Assembly: GCA_007125845.1 (NCBI GenBank)
Contig: SLCK01000133.1
Location: 1 to 34,524 of the forward strand
DNA: 34,524 nucleotides
Direction of reading: 5' to 3'
DNA from: Gemmatimonadota bacterium
GTDB taxonomy: Bacteria; Gemmatimonadota; Gemmatimonadetes; Longimicrobiales; Gaopeijiaceae
Shown: piece by piece, positions 15,210 through 22,346 of the stretch
Layout of the letters: every line of letters begins with the position of its first letter
Numbering within the stretch: the first letter of the stretch is position 1
Program-made: the position numbers and the translations under genes
The notes under the pieces: generated by a model
What the model saw: only the letters and a program-made list of their open reading frames with translations
What the model was told of the DNA's origin: nothing
Database searches by the model: none

Positions 15210-16336
15210 GTCACGGCCTGAGAGGCGGTCGTGGCGGGCGAGGAGAAGCCCAGGGTGTCGCAGGCGTTACGGACGACCGAAGCAAACTCGGGGAGAAGCC
15301 GGAAGCTGAGCTCCTCACCGATCTCGTACGAGCGGGACGGCGGCAGGTGCACCACGAGCTTACGCATGCCGCCATCTGCTGAGGGAATCGCGACCTCCGC
15401 CTCGACCTGGGAGCCTGTGTACGTGGCCGAGCGGATCGTTCCGTGCAGAACTCCCTCCGCTTGCCGGCACGCCGTGAACCCGTCGGGGCGCACCGACACC
15501 ATCACCGGGGTTCCATTCGGGATGCCGAGCCGGTTCACGCGACAGAACGAGCCGAAGTCCGTCAGGACGCAGCCGTCTTCGTTCTGAACGACTCCTCGCA
15601 GGAGATTTGTTCGTCCGACGAAGGTTGCGACAAAGACCGATTCGGGGTGCTTGTATATCTCCCGGGGACTTCCCACCTGTTCGACCCGTCCGTGGTTCAT
15701 GACGGCGACCCGGTCGGACACGGCGAGGGCATCCCGCTGATCATGGCTCACCAGGATGCAGGTGACTCCGGCCTTTCTCAGAATCCCCACGACCTCGTCG
15801 CGCACCTGGTCCCGCAGGTGGGCGTCGAGGTTGGAGAAGGGCTCGTCCATGAGCACCACCACCGGCTCGGGCGCGATCGCTCGGGCCAGCGCCACGCGCT
15901 GTTGCTGGCCGCCGGACAGCTCATGTGGGTAGCGGTCGAAGAGTGGCTTCAGGTCCAGGATCCGGAGGACTTCCTGGGCCCGTTCCCGGCGATCCTTCCG
16001 GGGAATCCGGTCGAGCCCGAAGATGACGTTCTCTCCCACCGTCAGGTGCGGAAAGAGGGCGTAGTCCTGAAACACCATCCCGACTCCCCGCTTCTCGGGG
16101 GGGACCCAGGAGCGCACGCCGGCCACCTGGTTTCCGCAGACGTAGATTGCGCCCCGATCGGGAGTCTCGAAGCCCGCGATTAGCCTGAGCGTCGTGGTCT
16201 TCCCACAACCGGAGGGCCCCAGCAGGGTGAGAATCTCCCCGGCACGGACGTCGAGCGAGACGTCTTTGACCGCCTCGACCGGGCCCGGCCAATAGCACTT
16301 GCTGACGCCGTCGAGTCGAATGAGGGACGGGTCCAT
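15164..16336 (-). CDS. ABC transporter ATP-binding protein, FbpC/PotA-like, probably iron
   Basis: 390 residues from the ATG at 16336 (no strong ribosome binding site; the frame continues upstream with poor sequence). Landmarks: Walker A GPSGCGKTT (40-48), Q-loop Gln90 (VFQDYALFPHLT), signature LSGGQQQ (140-146), Walker B VVVLMDEP (159-166) and H-loop SHDQ (His198). The remaining ~150 residues form a TOBE-type regulatory domain. This is the CUT1/MOI ATPase type used for ferric iron, polyamine, sulfate or maltose import. No permease or binding protein is nearby. A Fur-like box 60 bases upstream argues for iron (FbpC). The 3' end overlaps the converging transporter gene by 46 bases. Confidence 0.88.
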   Translation of the reverse strand: MDPSLIRLDGVSKCYWPGPVEAVKDVSLDVRAGEILTLLGPSGCGKTTTLRLIAGFETPDRGAIYVCGNQVAGVRSWVPPEKRGVGMVFQDYALFPHLTVGENVIFGLDRIPRKDRRERAQEVLRILDLKPLFDRYPHELSGGQQQRVALARAIAPEPVVVLMDEPFSNLDAHLRDQVRDEVVGILRKAGVTCILVSHDQRDALAVSDRVAVMNHGRVEQVGSPREIYKHPESVFVATFVGRTNLLRGVVQNEDGCVLTDFGSFCRVNRLGIPNGTPVMVSVRPDGFTACRQAEGVLHGTIRSATYTGSQVEAEVAIPSADGGMRKLVVHLPPSRSYEIGEELSFRLLPEFASVVRNACDTLGFSSPATTASQAVTQSSQRSSSPSSVPV

Positions 16337-16395
16337 GTCGTCGCGCCGAGAGGGAGTCGCCCGAACGCCGGATGCAACGCACCGACGAATCGGAT

Positions 16396-16410
16396 TGAGA
16401 ATCAGTTTCA
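16396..16410 (-). promoter_or_regulatory. Fur-box-like operator before the ABC ATPase
   Basis: TGAGAATCAGTTTCA matches the 7-1-7 Fur consensus (TGATAATnATTATCA) at 11 of 14 counted positions. It is 60 bases before the ATPase start, inside the 113-base gap after glpD. The central arms TTGA...TCAA continue the symmetry by a base or two. Fur would repress this gene in iron-replete cells, if the reading is right. Confidence 0.55.
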
Positions 16411-16449
16411 ACTTGCTGTACACTAGCGTATCCGGGGCGGTCCACGCTG

Positions 16450-18129
16450 TCAACGCGACCTTTCCCTGGGGAGCTTTCGCGCGTCGGGCGGACCGTGTTC
16501 CAGCGCGAGACGCTCGTAGGTCGCCGTTTCCCGCGATTTCCGGTCCCGATCCCAGCCCAGCAGGCCTCCAGCGATGTCGGCGGCCTCGCCGGAGGCCTCG
16601 ACTCCACCGTCGGTCGTGAAGAGGAGGAGCGCCAACCGTCGGTCCAGGATGTCCTCCAGCGTGAGCGCCATCTCCCGCTCGACAGCGAGGCGTACCTCTC
16701 CGCGAAGGGCGGGAGTTCGGGGTGCCAGAGGCCGGAGCCAGTCCGGGTCCTCCTCCCCGTAGGTGAGGAGGGTTTCGGCTTCGGTGCCGTAGAGTTGCTC
16801 GATGCGATCCAGAGTCACCTCGGCGACCCCTTCACGGCGGAGCCGCGTGCGGACCCTCCGGTGGAACCGCTCCGGGTCCTCCCCGGGGTTCCCGGCGAGG
16901 GGGACCTCGGCGGTCCGATCCCTTCCCGGAAGAGACCTGCCGTTCGCCCGCGCCACGGCCCGGAGGATTCGCCGGGCCATGGGTCGGTAGGTGGTGAGCT
17001 TGCCGCCGGCGATCGTGACCAGGCCTGGCGGGGTGCTCCAGATCTCGTCGTGCCTGGACATGTCCCTCGTTGCCTTCCCCTCCTCGCGGATGAGGGGGCG
17101 GATGCCGGCCCAGGTGGCCCGGATATGGCGGAATTCAAGACCGGCTCCGGGAAAGCAGTCTCGGGTCATCTCCAGGAGCTCGCGAGCCTCTTCCCCCGTC
17201 GCTCGCGCATGGTCGAGGTCGTCCCGGTACTCCTCGTCCGAGGTGCCCACGTAGACCCACGGACCTCTGGGCATCGCGAGGCCCGCCCGGCCCGTGGAGG
17301 ACTTCAAGAAGGTAGCGGCCCGGAGGGGGAGGCGACTCCGCTCGAGAAGGATGTGGATACCCTTGGACGGCACCAGGGGACTTGGTACATCGAAGCCGCT
17401 CTGAAGGAGCGTGCGCTGCGCCCAGGGACCCGTGGCGTTCACGGTGACATCGGCTCGGACTTCGAAGTCGCGGCCGCGCTCGAGATCGCGTACGGCCGCC
17501 CCCACTACCCGACCGCTCTCCACCAGGAAGCGTTCGACCCGGGCGTGGTTGGCCACCCTCGCCCCTGCGGTCGCCGCCGAGGCGATGTTGGCCAGGGTGA
17601 AGCGTGCGTCGTCCGTGATGTACTCCGGATAGAGGACCGAGCCCTTGAGCGGCTCCCGGAGGCCCGGCAGGTACTTCCGCGTCCCCTCGGGGTCGAGTCG
17701 ACGGGACCGCTCCCCGCGCGGGTTACCGGCGAGCAGGTCGAAGAGCTTGAGTCCCGCCTGGATCTTGAGGAGGGATTCCCCGCGGTAGACGGGATACAGG
17801 AAGGGGAGGGGGTGCACCAGGTGGGGGGCGAGCCGCCGGAGAATTCGCCGCTCCCTCGCGGACTCGCGGACGAGTCCGAGCTGGAGATACTCCAGGTAGC
17901 GCACGCCCCCGTGGATGATCTTGGAGGAACGGGAAGAGGTTCCGGCTCCGAAGTCCGTCTTCTCCACCAGCCCCACCCGCATGCCCCGCAAGGCTGCGTC
18001 CCTTGCGACCCCCGCTCCCGTGATTCCTCCTCCCACAACCAGGAGCTCCAGGGGCTCGGCGACCATCTCCCGAAGCGCTCCCACACGCCCGGCGGGCGAG
18101 AGGGGATGCGGTCCAAGGGGCCGGCTCAC
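16450..18129 (-). CDS. glpD: Glycerol-3-phosphate dehydrogenase, aerobic FAD type
   Basis: 559 residues, similar in length to B. subtilis GlpD. It oxidises sn-glycerol 3-phosphate to dihydroxyacetone phosphate at the inner membrane and passes electrons to quinone. The GTG at 18129 is chosen because GGAGGG lies just upstream and it overlaps the preceding stop (GTGA); the extra N-terminal residues align with the GlpD N-terminus. FAD binding: VVGGGITGAG (31-40), then GTSSRSSKIIHGGVRYLEY, the family signature. Later motifs include ITDDARFTLAN and the C-terminal IAGGKLTTYRPMA. The C-terminal helical domain (about 400-545) is present. It is coupled to the phosphodiesterase gene, which makes glycerol 3-phosphate from phospholipid headgroup esters. 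Confidence 0.94.
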   Translation of the reverse strand: MSRPLGPHPLSPAGRVGALREMVAEPLELLVVGGGITGAGVARDAALRGMRVGLVEKTDFGAGTSSRSSKIIHGGVRYLEYLQLGLVRESARERRILRRLAPHLVHPLPFLYPVYRGESLLKIQAGLKLFDLLAGNPRGERSRRLDPEGTRKYLPGLREPLKGSVLYPEYITDDARFTLANIASAATAGARVANHARVERFLVESGRVVGAAVRDLERGRDFEVRADVTVNATGPWAQRTLLQSGFDVPSPLVPSKGIHILLERSRLPLRAATFLKSSTGRAGLAMPRGPWVYVGTSDEEYRDDLDHARATGEEARELLEMTRDCFPGAGLEFRHIRATWAGIRPLIREEGKATRDMSRHDEIWSTPPGLVTIAGGKLTTYRPMARRILRAVARANGRSLPGRDRTAEVPLAGNPGEDPERFHRRVRTRLRREGVAEVTLDRIEQLYGTEAETLLTYGEEDPDWLRPLAPRTPALRGEVRLAVEREMALTLEDILDRRLALLLFTTDGGVEASGEAADIAGGLLGWDRDRKSRETATYERLALEHGPPDARKLPRERSR

Positions 18130-18956
18130 CCTGTCCCTCCGGAGGGGGGGCGCGGTTGCGCCCCGATGTCCCCACACTCGGGCTTGGAGTCCGCGTCGAC
18201 ACGCCCCGCGTCGCGAGCCCAGGCGAGGAGGCGCAACACCTCGTTCGTCGTGATCCGGCGTACGCCCAGGCGCCGCAGCTGCTCCGCACGTCGGGGATCG
18301 TCCACCGTCCAGGTGACGAGCGGCACCTCTCGGGACACGACCTCCCGGGTTCGCTCGGGCACATCCAGCAGGAGTTGTGCATCGGGATCGAGCAACGCCC
18401 GCCCGTCGGCCGCCACGGTCCGAAGTGCGGGCTCGAACCTCTCTTCGGAGGCCACGACCCATCCCAACTCCAACTCCGAATCCCGGGCCCGAAGCTCTTC
18501 CAGCAGGTCGTGATCTAGAGAGATGACGGTCGTGTGGGGGTGGATCCCGGTGCGCCGAAGGATCTCCAGCAGGGCGTCGAGTGCCGCGGGCTCGGGAACG
18601 GCCTTCACCTCAGCGTAGATGTGCCGGGCACGGGACCGAATGTGGGCCACCGCCTCCTCGAGCGAGGGAACGCGGACGCCAGCGAAGCCAGGAGAGTACC
18701 AGGACCCCGCGTCGAGCCGCGCGATGTCGCTGAACACGAGCTCCGCGACGGCTCCCGATCCGTCCGTGGTCCGATCCAGGGTCTCGTCGTGGAACAGGAT
18801 CGGGATGCCGTCCGCGGTCCAGCGGAGGTCGAACTCGAGTGAGCTACACCCTGCGTCGAATGCCCCGAGGAGGGCCGGGATCGTGTTCTCCGGAAACCGC
18901 CCGGAAAATCCACGATGGGCGATGATCTCCGGCGACCTCGGGGCATCCGACTTCAA
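18126..18956 (-). CDS. Glycerophosphodiester phosphodiesterase
   Basis: 276 residues without a signal peptide, so cytoplasmic (UgpQ-like rather than periplasmic GlpQ). It hydrolyses glycerophosphodiesters to an alcohol and sn-glycerol 3-phosphate. Active-site landmarks: IIAHRG (His14, Arg15), PENT (22-25), EFDLR (Glu41, Asp43), HDETLDRTTDG (His56, Asp57) and AEVKA. The start is a TTG at 18956, the only plausible initiation codon ahead of the first conserved block; the ribosome binding site is weak. The stop overlaps the glpD start by four bases, so product and next enzyme are coupled: the glycerol 3-phosphate made here is the substrate of GlpD. The last 15 residues (PRPPSGGTG) are a low-complexity tail. 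Confidence 0.92.
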   Translation of the reverse strand: MKSDAPRSPEIIAHRGFSGRFPENTIPALLGAFDAGCSSLEFDLRWTADGIPILFHDETLDRTTDGSGAVAELVFSDIARLDAGSWYSPGFAGVRVPSLEEAVAHIRSRARHIYAEVKAVPEPAALDALLEILRRTGIHPHTTVISLDHDLLEELRARDSELELGWVVASEERFEPALRTVAADGRALLDPDAQLLLDVPERTREVVSREVPLVTWTVDDPRRAEQLRRLGVRRITTNEVLRLLAWARDAGRVDADSKPECGDIGAQPRPPSGGTG

Positions 18957-18978
18957 TCTGGATCCGGGAGCGTCCGGC

Positions 18979-19569
18979 TCAGTAGGCCGTCACTTCGATC
19001 GGGACGCTGACCCGGAAATCCTCCCACTCGACCTCCATCGCGGTCGTCCCCGCGTCGGGCAGCAAGAAGTCGATCGTAAGGGTCTCGACGTGACCGTCGG
19101 GCCGCTCACGAGGCACGGTCACCGATCCGACGTCGTGCGCTCTCACCTCCGGGCTGATCGGAATGCCCCAGCGGTCCACCTCCGTGTTCACGACGATCTC
19201 CCACTCCTCATCACCAGGGATGGCATAGAGGGAGTAGGACCCGGGATCGAGCGGGACGTCGCCGATCCGGATCGCGACAGTGGTGTGCAGCGTCGTGGGC
19301 TCGTTTGCCCCCAACCGCCAGGGCTCGCCGAAGGGGACGTCGTCGCCGCCGATCATGGTGCGATCCCTCGCGGACGGACGGCCGTAACAGAGCTTGAGCT
19401 CGCCCTCCGCGAGTGCCACGGAAGCGGAGTCGAAGGGGCTCGCACGATCCGCGAGCGGCATCTCGGACGGCGTGCAGACCGGGTCGACCACCTGGATCAC
19501 GCCCGGATCCGGGGTCGGCCCCGCCAGGGTGAAGCTCAGCGCCAATCCAGCAATCATGGGTACGTTCAT
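18979..19569 (-). CDS. DUF2911 family exported protein
   Basis: 196 residues; the ATG at 19569 has GGAGGAG 7 bases upstream, the best ribosome binding site of this block. A signal peptide covers the first ~18 residues (MIAGLALSFTLAGP). The mature protein carries the DUF2911 signature in order: SPFDSASVALAEGELKLCYGRPSARDRTMIGG, PFGEPWRLGANEPTTLHT, PGSYSLYAIPGDEEWEIVVN, RWGIPIS, then a beta-strand pair ending AMEVEWEDFRVSVPIEV. The family is frequent in Bacteroidota and other didermic environmental bacteria; its function is unknown. It is followed after 22 bases by the phosphodiesterase gene and probably shares its transcript. Confidence 0.9.
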   Translation of the reverse strand: MNVPMIAGLALSFTLAGPTPDPGVIQVVDPVCTPSEMPLADRASPFDSASVALAEGELKLCYGRPSARDRTMIGGDDVPFGEPWRLGANEPTTLHTTVAIRIGDVPLDPGSYSLYAIPGDEEWEIVVNTEVDRWGIPISPEVRAHDVGSVTVPRERPDGHVETLTIDFLLPDAGTTAMEVEWEDFRVSVPIEVTAY

Positions 19570-19602
19570 CGTCGTTCTCCTCCGTCGAGTAGCAGATGCG
19601 AA

Positions 19603-19620
19603 GGGAGCGGGTCCGCTCCC
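19603..19620 (-). terminator. GC hairpin between the thiO-like and DUF2911 genes
   Basis: GGGAGCG (19603-19609) pairs with CGCTCCC (19614-19620) around a 4-base loop. On the minus strand it follows the oxidase stop by 12 bases and is trailed by TTCGCATCT. It may partly end the upstream transcript or act as an RNA processing site. Confidence 0.4.
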
Positions 19621-19631
19621 CTCGCCAGGGT

Positions 19632-20780
19632 TCAAGATGACTTCGTCGAGCCCTCGTGCGCCAGCATCCGGCCGGGCAGAAACTCCGGCGGAAGCGGGTC
19701 GATGGGGTCTCCGGCGATCGCGGCTCCCAGGGACGCTGCCGTGCTCGGAGCGAGCAGGATCCCATTTCGGAAATGACCTGTGGCCAGGTAGAGGTTGGCA
19801 ATGTCGGGGTCCGGCCCGAGAATCGGTAGACCGTCCAAGCTTGCCGGCCTGAGTCCACTCCAGAGCTCGACCACCCGTGCCGACCCCAGGCCGGGTGCAA
19901 TCCGGTGTGCCACGGCGAGTAGTCGGCTCGTGCCGTCGACCGTGTTCTCCTCTCTGAACCCCGCTTCCTCCATGGTCGCCCCCACCAGGAGGCGGCCGTC
20001 GTCTCTCGGAACGAGGTACCCGTCAGCGGCCTCGAGCATGCGGGTGGAGATCGGTCGGGTGGGAGCGAGGGAGAGCATCTGGCCCCGCACCGGGCGCACG
20101 GGTACGGGCCTGGGCATGCCCTTCAACTCGCCGGACCATGCCCCTGCGGCGACGAGGACCGCTCCCGCGGAGATCCCGGTCCCATCGGCCAGCACCACGC
20201 CCGCAGCGCGGTCTCCTTCGATCTGGATCGTCCGGACTTCGGTTCCGGTTCGGATCTCCACTCCCCCGAGGTGTGCGGACTCCCTGAGGGCCACGACCAG
20301 GGCACGGTTGTCGACCCGGAAGTCGTCCTCCAGGAGGAGACCTCCGGACAGGGCAGGCGCGAGTGCCGGTTCCTCCCGCTCGAGTCCAGTCGAATCGAGG
20401 AGGGTCACCGGGATCGAGTGCCGCTCGGCGAGGCGCTTCCGTTTCCGGAGACCGTCGAGGTCGGAAGGGGAGAAGGCAAGGAGGATCTTTCCGCACTCTC
20501 GATACTCGACCGGGGCGTCCACCTCCTCTACGATCTCGCGGACCCAGTCGCGGTACATGCGGAGACTGGTGATGCCGAAGTCCAGGAAGGGGCCCGGAAC
20601 GTCTACCTCGGCAAGGGGAGAGAGCATCCCAGCCGCTGCCCACGACGCACCCCTCCCGGCCTCCCCCCGGTCGAGGACGAGGACCTTCAGGCCTCGGCGG
20701 GCCGCTTCCCGGCCCACGGACAACCCGATCACTCCTCCCCCAACCACGAGGAGGTCAGGACGTGCTCCATTTCGGCTCAT
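19632..20780 (-). CDS. thiO: FAD-dependent glycine oxidase (ThiO-like)
   Basis: 382 residues of the D-amino-acid oxidase/ThiO family, cytoplasmic. It would oxidise glycine to iminoacetate for thiazole synthesis in thiamine production. LLVVGGGVIGLSVGREAARRG (10-30) is the dinucleotide-binding motif. RGASWAAAGMLSP (43-55) is the ThiO signature around the flavin. Later come VRPVRGQMLSL, LVPRDDGRLLVGATMEEAGF and the C-terminal WSGLRPASLDGLPILGPDP and ATGHFRNGILLAP, all family landmarks. No other thi gene (thiG, thiS, thiE) is in the window, so the thiamine role rests on homology; a related glycine or sarcosine oxidase is the alternative. The ATG at 20780 follows msrP after 54 bases. Confidence 0.86.
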   Translation of the reverse strand: MSRNGARPDLLVVGGGVIGLSVGREAARRGLKVLVLDRGEAGRGASWAAAGMLSPLAEVDVPGPFLDFGITSLRMYRDWVREIVEEVDAPVEYRECGKILLAFSPSDLDGLRKRKRLAERHSIPVTLLDSTGLEREEPALAPALSGGLLLEDDFRVDNRALVVALRESAHLGGVEIRTGTEVRTIQIEGDRAAGVVLADGTGISAGAVLVAAGAWSGELKGMPRPVPVRPVRGQMLSLAPTRPISTRMLEAADGYLVPRDDGRLLVGATMEEAGFREENTVDGTSRLLAVAHRIAPGLGSARVVELWSGLRPASLDGLPILGPDPDIANLYLATGHFRNGILLAPSTAASLGAAIAGDPIDPLPPEFLPGRMLAHEGSTKSS

Positions 20781-20834
20781 CGACCGATCGGCCCGTTCGT
20801 CGCCGCAGGGGCCCCGAGGCTCGGAGCGCGGGAG

Positions 20835-21857
20835 TCAGGAGAGGGAGTTGAGGACATCGGCATCGTAGAGGTGGGCCACCCATTCGCCGTACCCGTTGAG
20901 CAGACGGGTTGGGACCCGGCGACCTTCCCCGATCAGCTCCTCGTGCGTTTGCGGCCAGCGGGGATGGGCCACCTGTGGGTTCACGTTCGAATAGAAACGG
21001 TACTCGTTCGGCTGGAGGTCGTGCCAGAAGATGGGCGGGCGTTCCCTTACCAGCTCGATCTTCACGATCGACTTCGGGCTCTTGTACCCGTACTTCCAGG
21101 GTACGATCACGCGGACCGGGGCTCCGTGCTGCTTTGGAAGCGGTGCTCCGAAGATCCCCGTGGCGAGGAGGGTGAGGTCGTGCATCGCCTCGTCCATCCT
21201 CAGACCCTCATAGTAGGGCCAGGGATACCAGTCCTGGTTCGCTTGTCCGATCGCCTGTTCCGGGCGGTGGAAGGAGACGAAGCGAACGTACCGAGCCGAC
21301 GAGAGGGGCCCGACCTTGTCAAGCAGGCGGTGGAGCGGGAATCCCGTCCAGGGGACGGTCATCGCCCAGGCCTCCACGCACCGGAGCCGGTACGTCCGCT
21401 CTTCGAGCCCGAGCTCGCGCTCGAGGTCGGCCACATCGTATACCCCCGGACGCTCCACCTCTCCCCCGACCTCGATCGTCCAGGGTCTCGCCTCGAACGG
21501 ACCAACTCGCTCCCACACCCGACTCGTGTCGGTCATGAACTCGTAGAAGTTGTTGTGCGTGGCTGCGACGAGACGATCGGTGAGAGGGCGGTCGATCGGA
21601 TAGGTCGAGTTCGCGGGAGACGGGTAGAGGTCTCGCGTCGGAGTGTCCGGGATCGTGTCGAGCGGGTCCGACGGCCGCTGACTCGAACCTTCGGAGTCGG
21701 AATTCGAGCCGTCTCGCGCTCCGCAGGCCACCAGTGTCAGAGCGGCCGCCGCGGCGCCAGCTTCCTTCAGGAATCGCCGGCGATTCCAATAGGCCGCTTC
21801 CGGCGTGACGTCGCGACCAGGGTTGCGCCAACCCGGGGCGAGAATGATGTTGGCCAT
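20835..21857 (-). CDS. msrP: Protein-methionine-sulfoxide reductase catalytic subunit MsrP (YedY-like)
   Basis: 340 residues; the ATG at 21857 has CGGAG about 6 bases upstream. MsrP is a molybdopterin enzyme that reduces oxidised methionines in periplasmic proteins. It has a twin-arginine signal NRRRFLKEAG (25-34), followed by LTLVACG, where LVAC (42-45) could serve as a lipobox; E. coli MsrP is soluble. Family landmarks: NNFYEF (102-107), WTIEVGG, RLRCVEAWAMTVPW with the Mo ligand Cys160, VRFVSFHRPEQA, GAPLPKQHGAPVRVIVPWKYGYKSPKSI and FYSNVNPQVAHPRW. Its usual haem membrane partner MsrQ is not adjacent, which suggests another electron donor. Upstream is a 490-base spacer. Confidence 0.94.
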   Translation of the reverse strand: MANIILAPGWRNPGRDVTPEAAYWNRRRFLKEAGAAAAALTLVACGARDGSNSDSEGSSQRPSDPLDTIPDTPTRDLYPSPANSTYPIDRPLTDRLVAATHNNFYEFMTDTSRVWERVGPFEARPWTIEVGGEVERPGVYDVADLERELGLEERTYRLRCVEAWAMTVPWTGFPLHRLLDKVGPLSSARYVRFVSFHRPEQAIGQANQDWYPWPYYEGLRMDEAMHDLTLLATGIFGAPLPKQHGAPVRVIVPWKYGYKSPKSIVKIELVRERPPIFWHDLQPNEYRFYSNVNPQVAHPRWPQTHEELIGEGRRVPTRLLNGYGEWVAHLYDADVLNSLS

Positions 21858-22346
21858 GGAAAACTCCGAGCTCTCTCGAGTGCGCGGAAAACGGTGGTGG
21901 ACTGTGCTTCGGGCTCACGCCGTAAAGGCGCGTGCGTTCACGGTCGGGTGTGCACTGGACGAACCCCGTCCGTCCCCTCGCGGTTCCCATTCCTGGGCCC
22001 TGGCCCCGGAGGGCTTCGGCGCTCCAAGGCTTGGGGCCTGGGCCATGCTTTTGGTTCCGAACAGGACACCCGCGGACCGGACCTTTTCCTGGGGTCGGAC
22101 TGTATGGGTAATGAAACCTGCGGTGCTCGGTTCCCGCCCGAGAAGCTTGAAGCGTGTTTGTTTCAGTGTTGGCGGAACGGTTGACGGGGCCGGGGGTATG
22201 CGATCTTTTGCAGGACGGTATCTCAACTCGGCAAAGAACAGCGGTTTCCAGGCAGACGTTCGCCCACGGGCTTCGGCCCCGCCAGGGTGCCGCTCGGTCT
22301 CACTACCCTACTCATATCAGTAGGGCTGACGCAGGAGCGCAGCAGC
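21858..22346. other. Divergent intergenic region between msrP and the TPR gene
   Basis: 489 bases with no supportable gene. It should hold promoters in both directions. On the plus strand TTGACG (22181-22186) is a fair -35, but no good -10 lies at 16-18 bases; TCTTTT at 22204 is the nearest. A hairpin sits next to the plus-strand start (22306-22325). Confidence 0.5.
22306..22325 (+). promoter_or_regulatory. Hairpin just upstream of the TPR gene ribosome binding site
   Basis: CCCTACT (22306-22312) pairs with AGTAGGG (22319-22325) around CATATC. The AGGAG of the TPR gene begins at 22333. Such a stem could protect the 5' end or tune translation; no known regulator recognises it to my knowledge. 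Confidence 0.4.

Noticed and set aside
16495..18513. 672-residue plus-strand open frame opposite glpD
   Set aside because: Antisense of GlpD and the phosphodiesterase; no domain and atypical amino acid usage.
20271..22184. 637-residue plus-strand open frame opposite thiO and msrP
   Set aside because: Antisense shadow of two well-supported genes.
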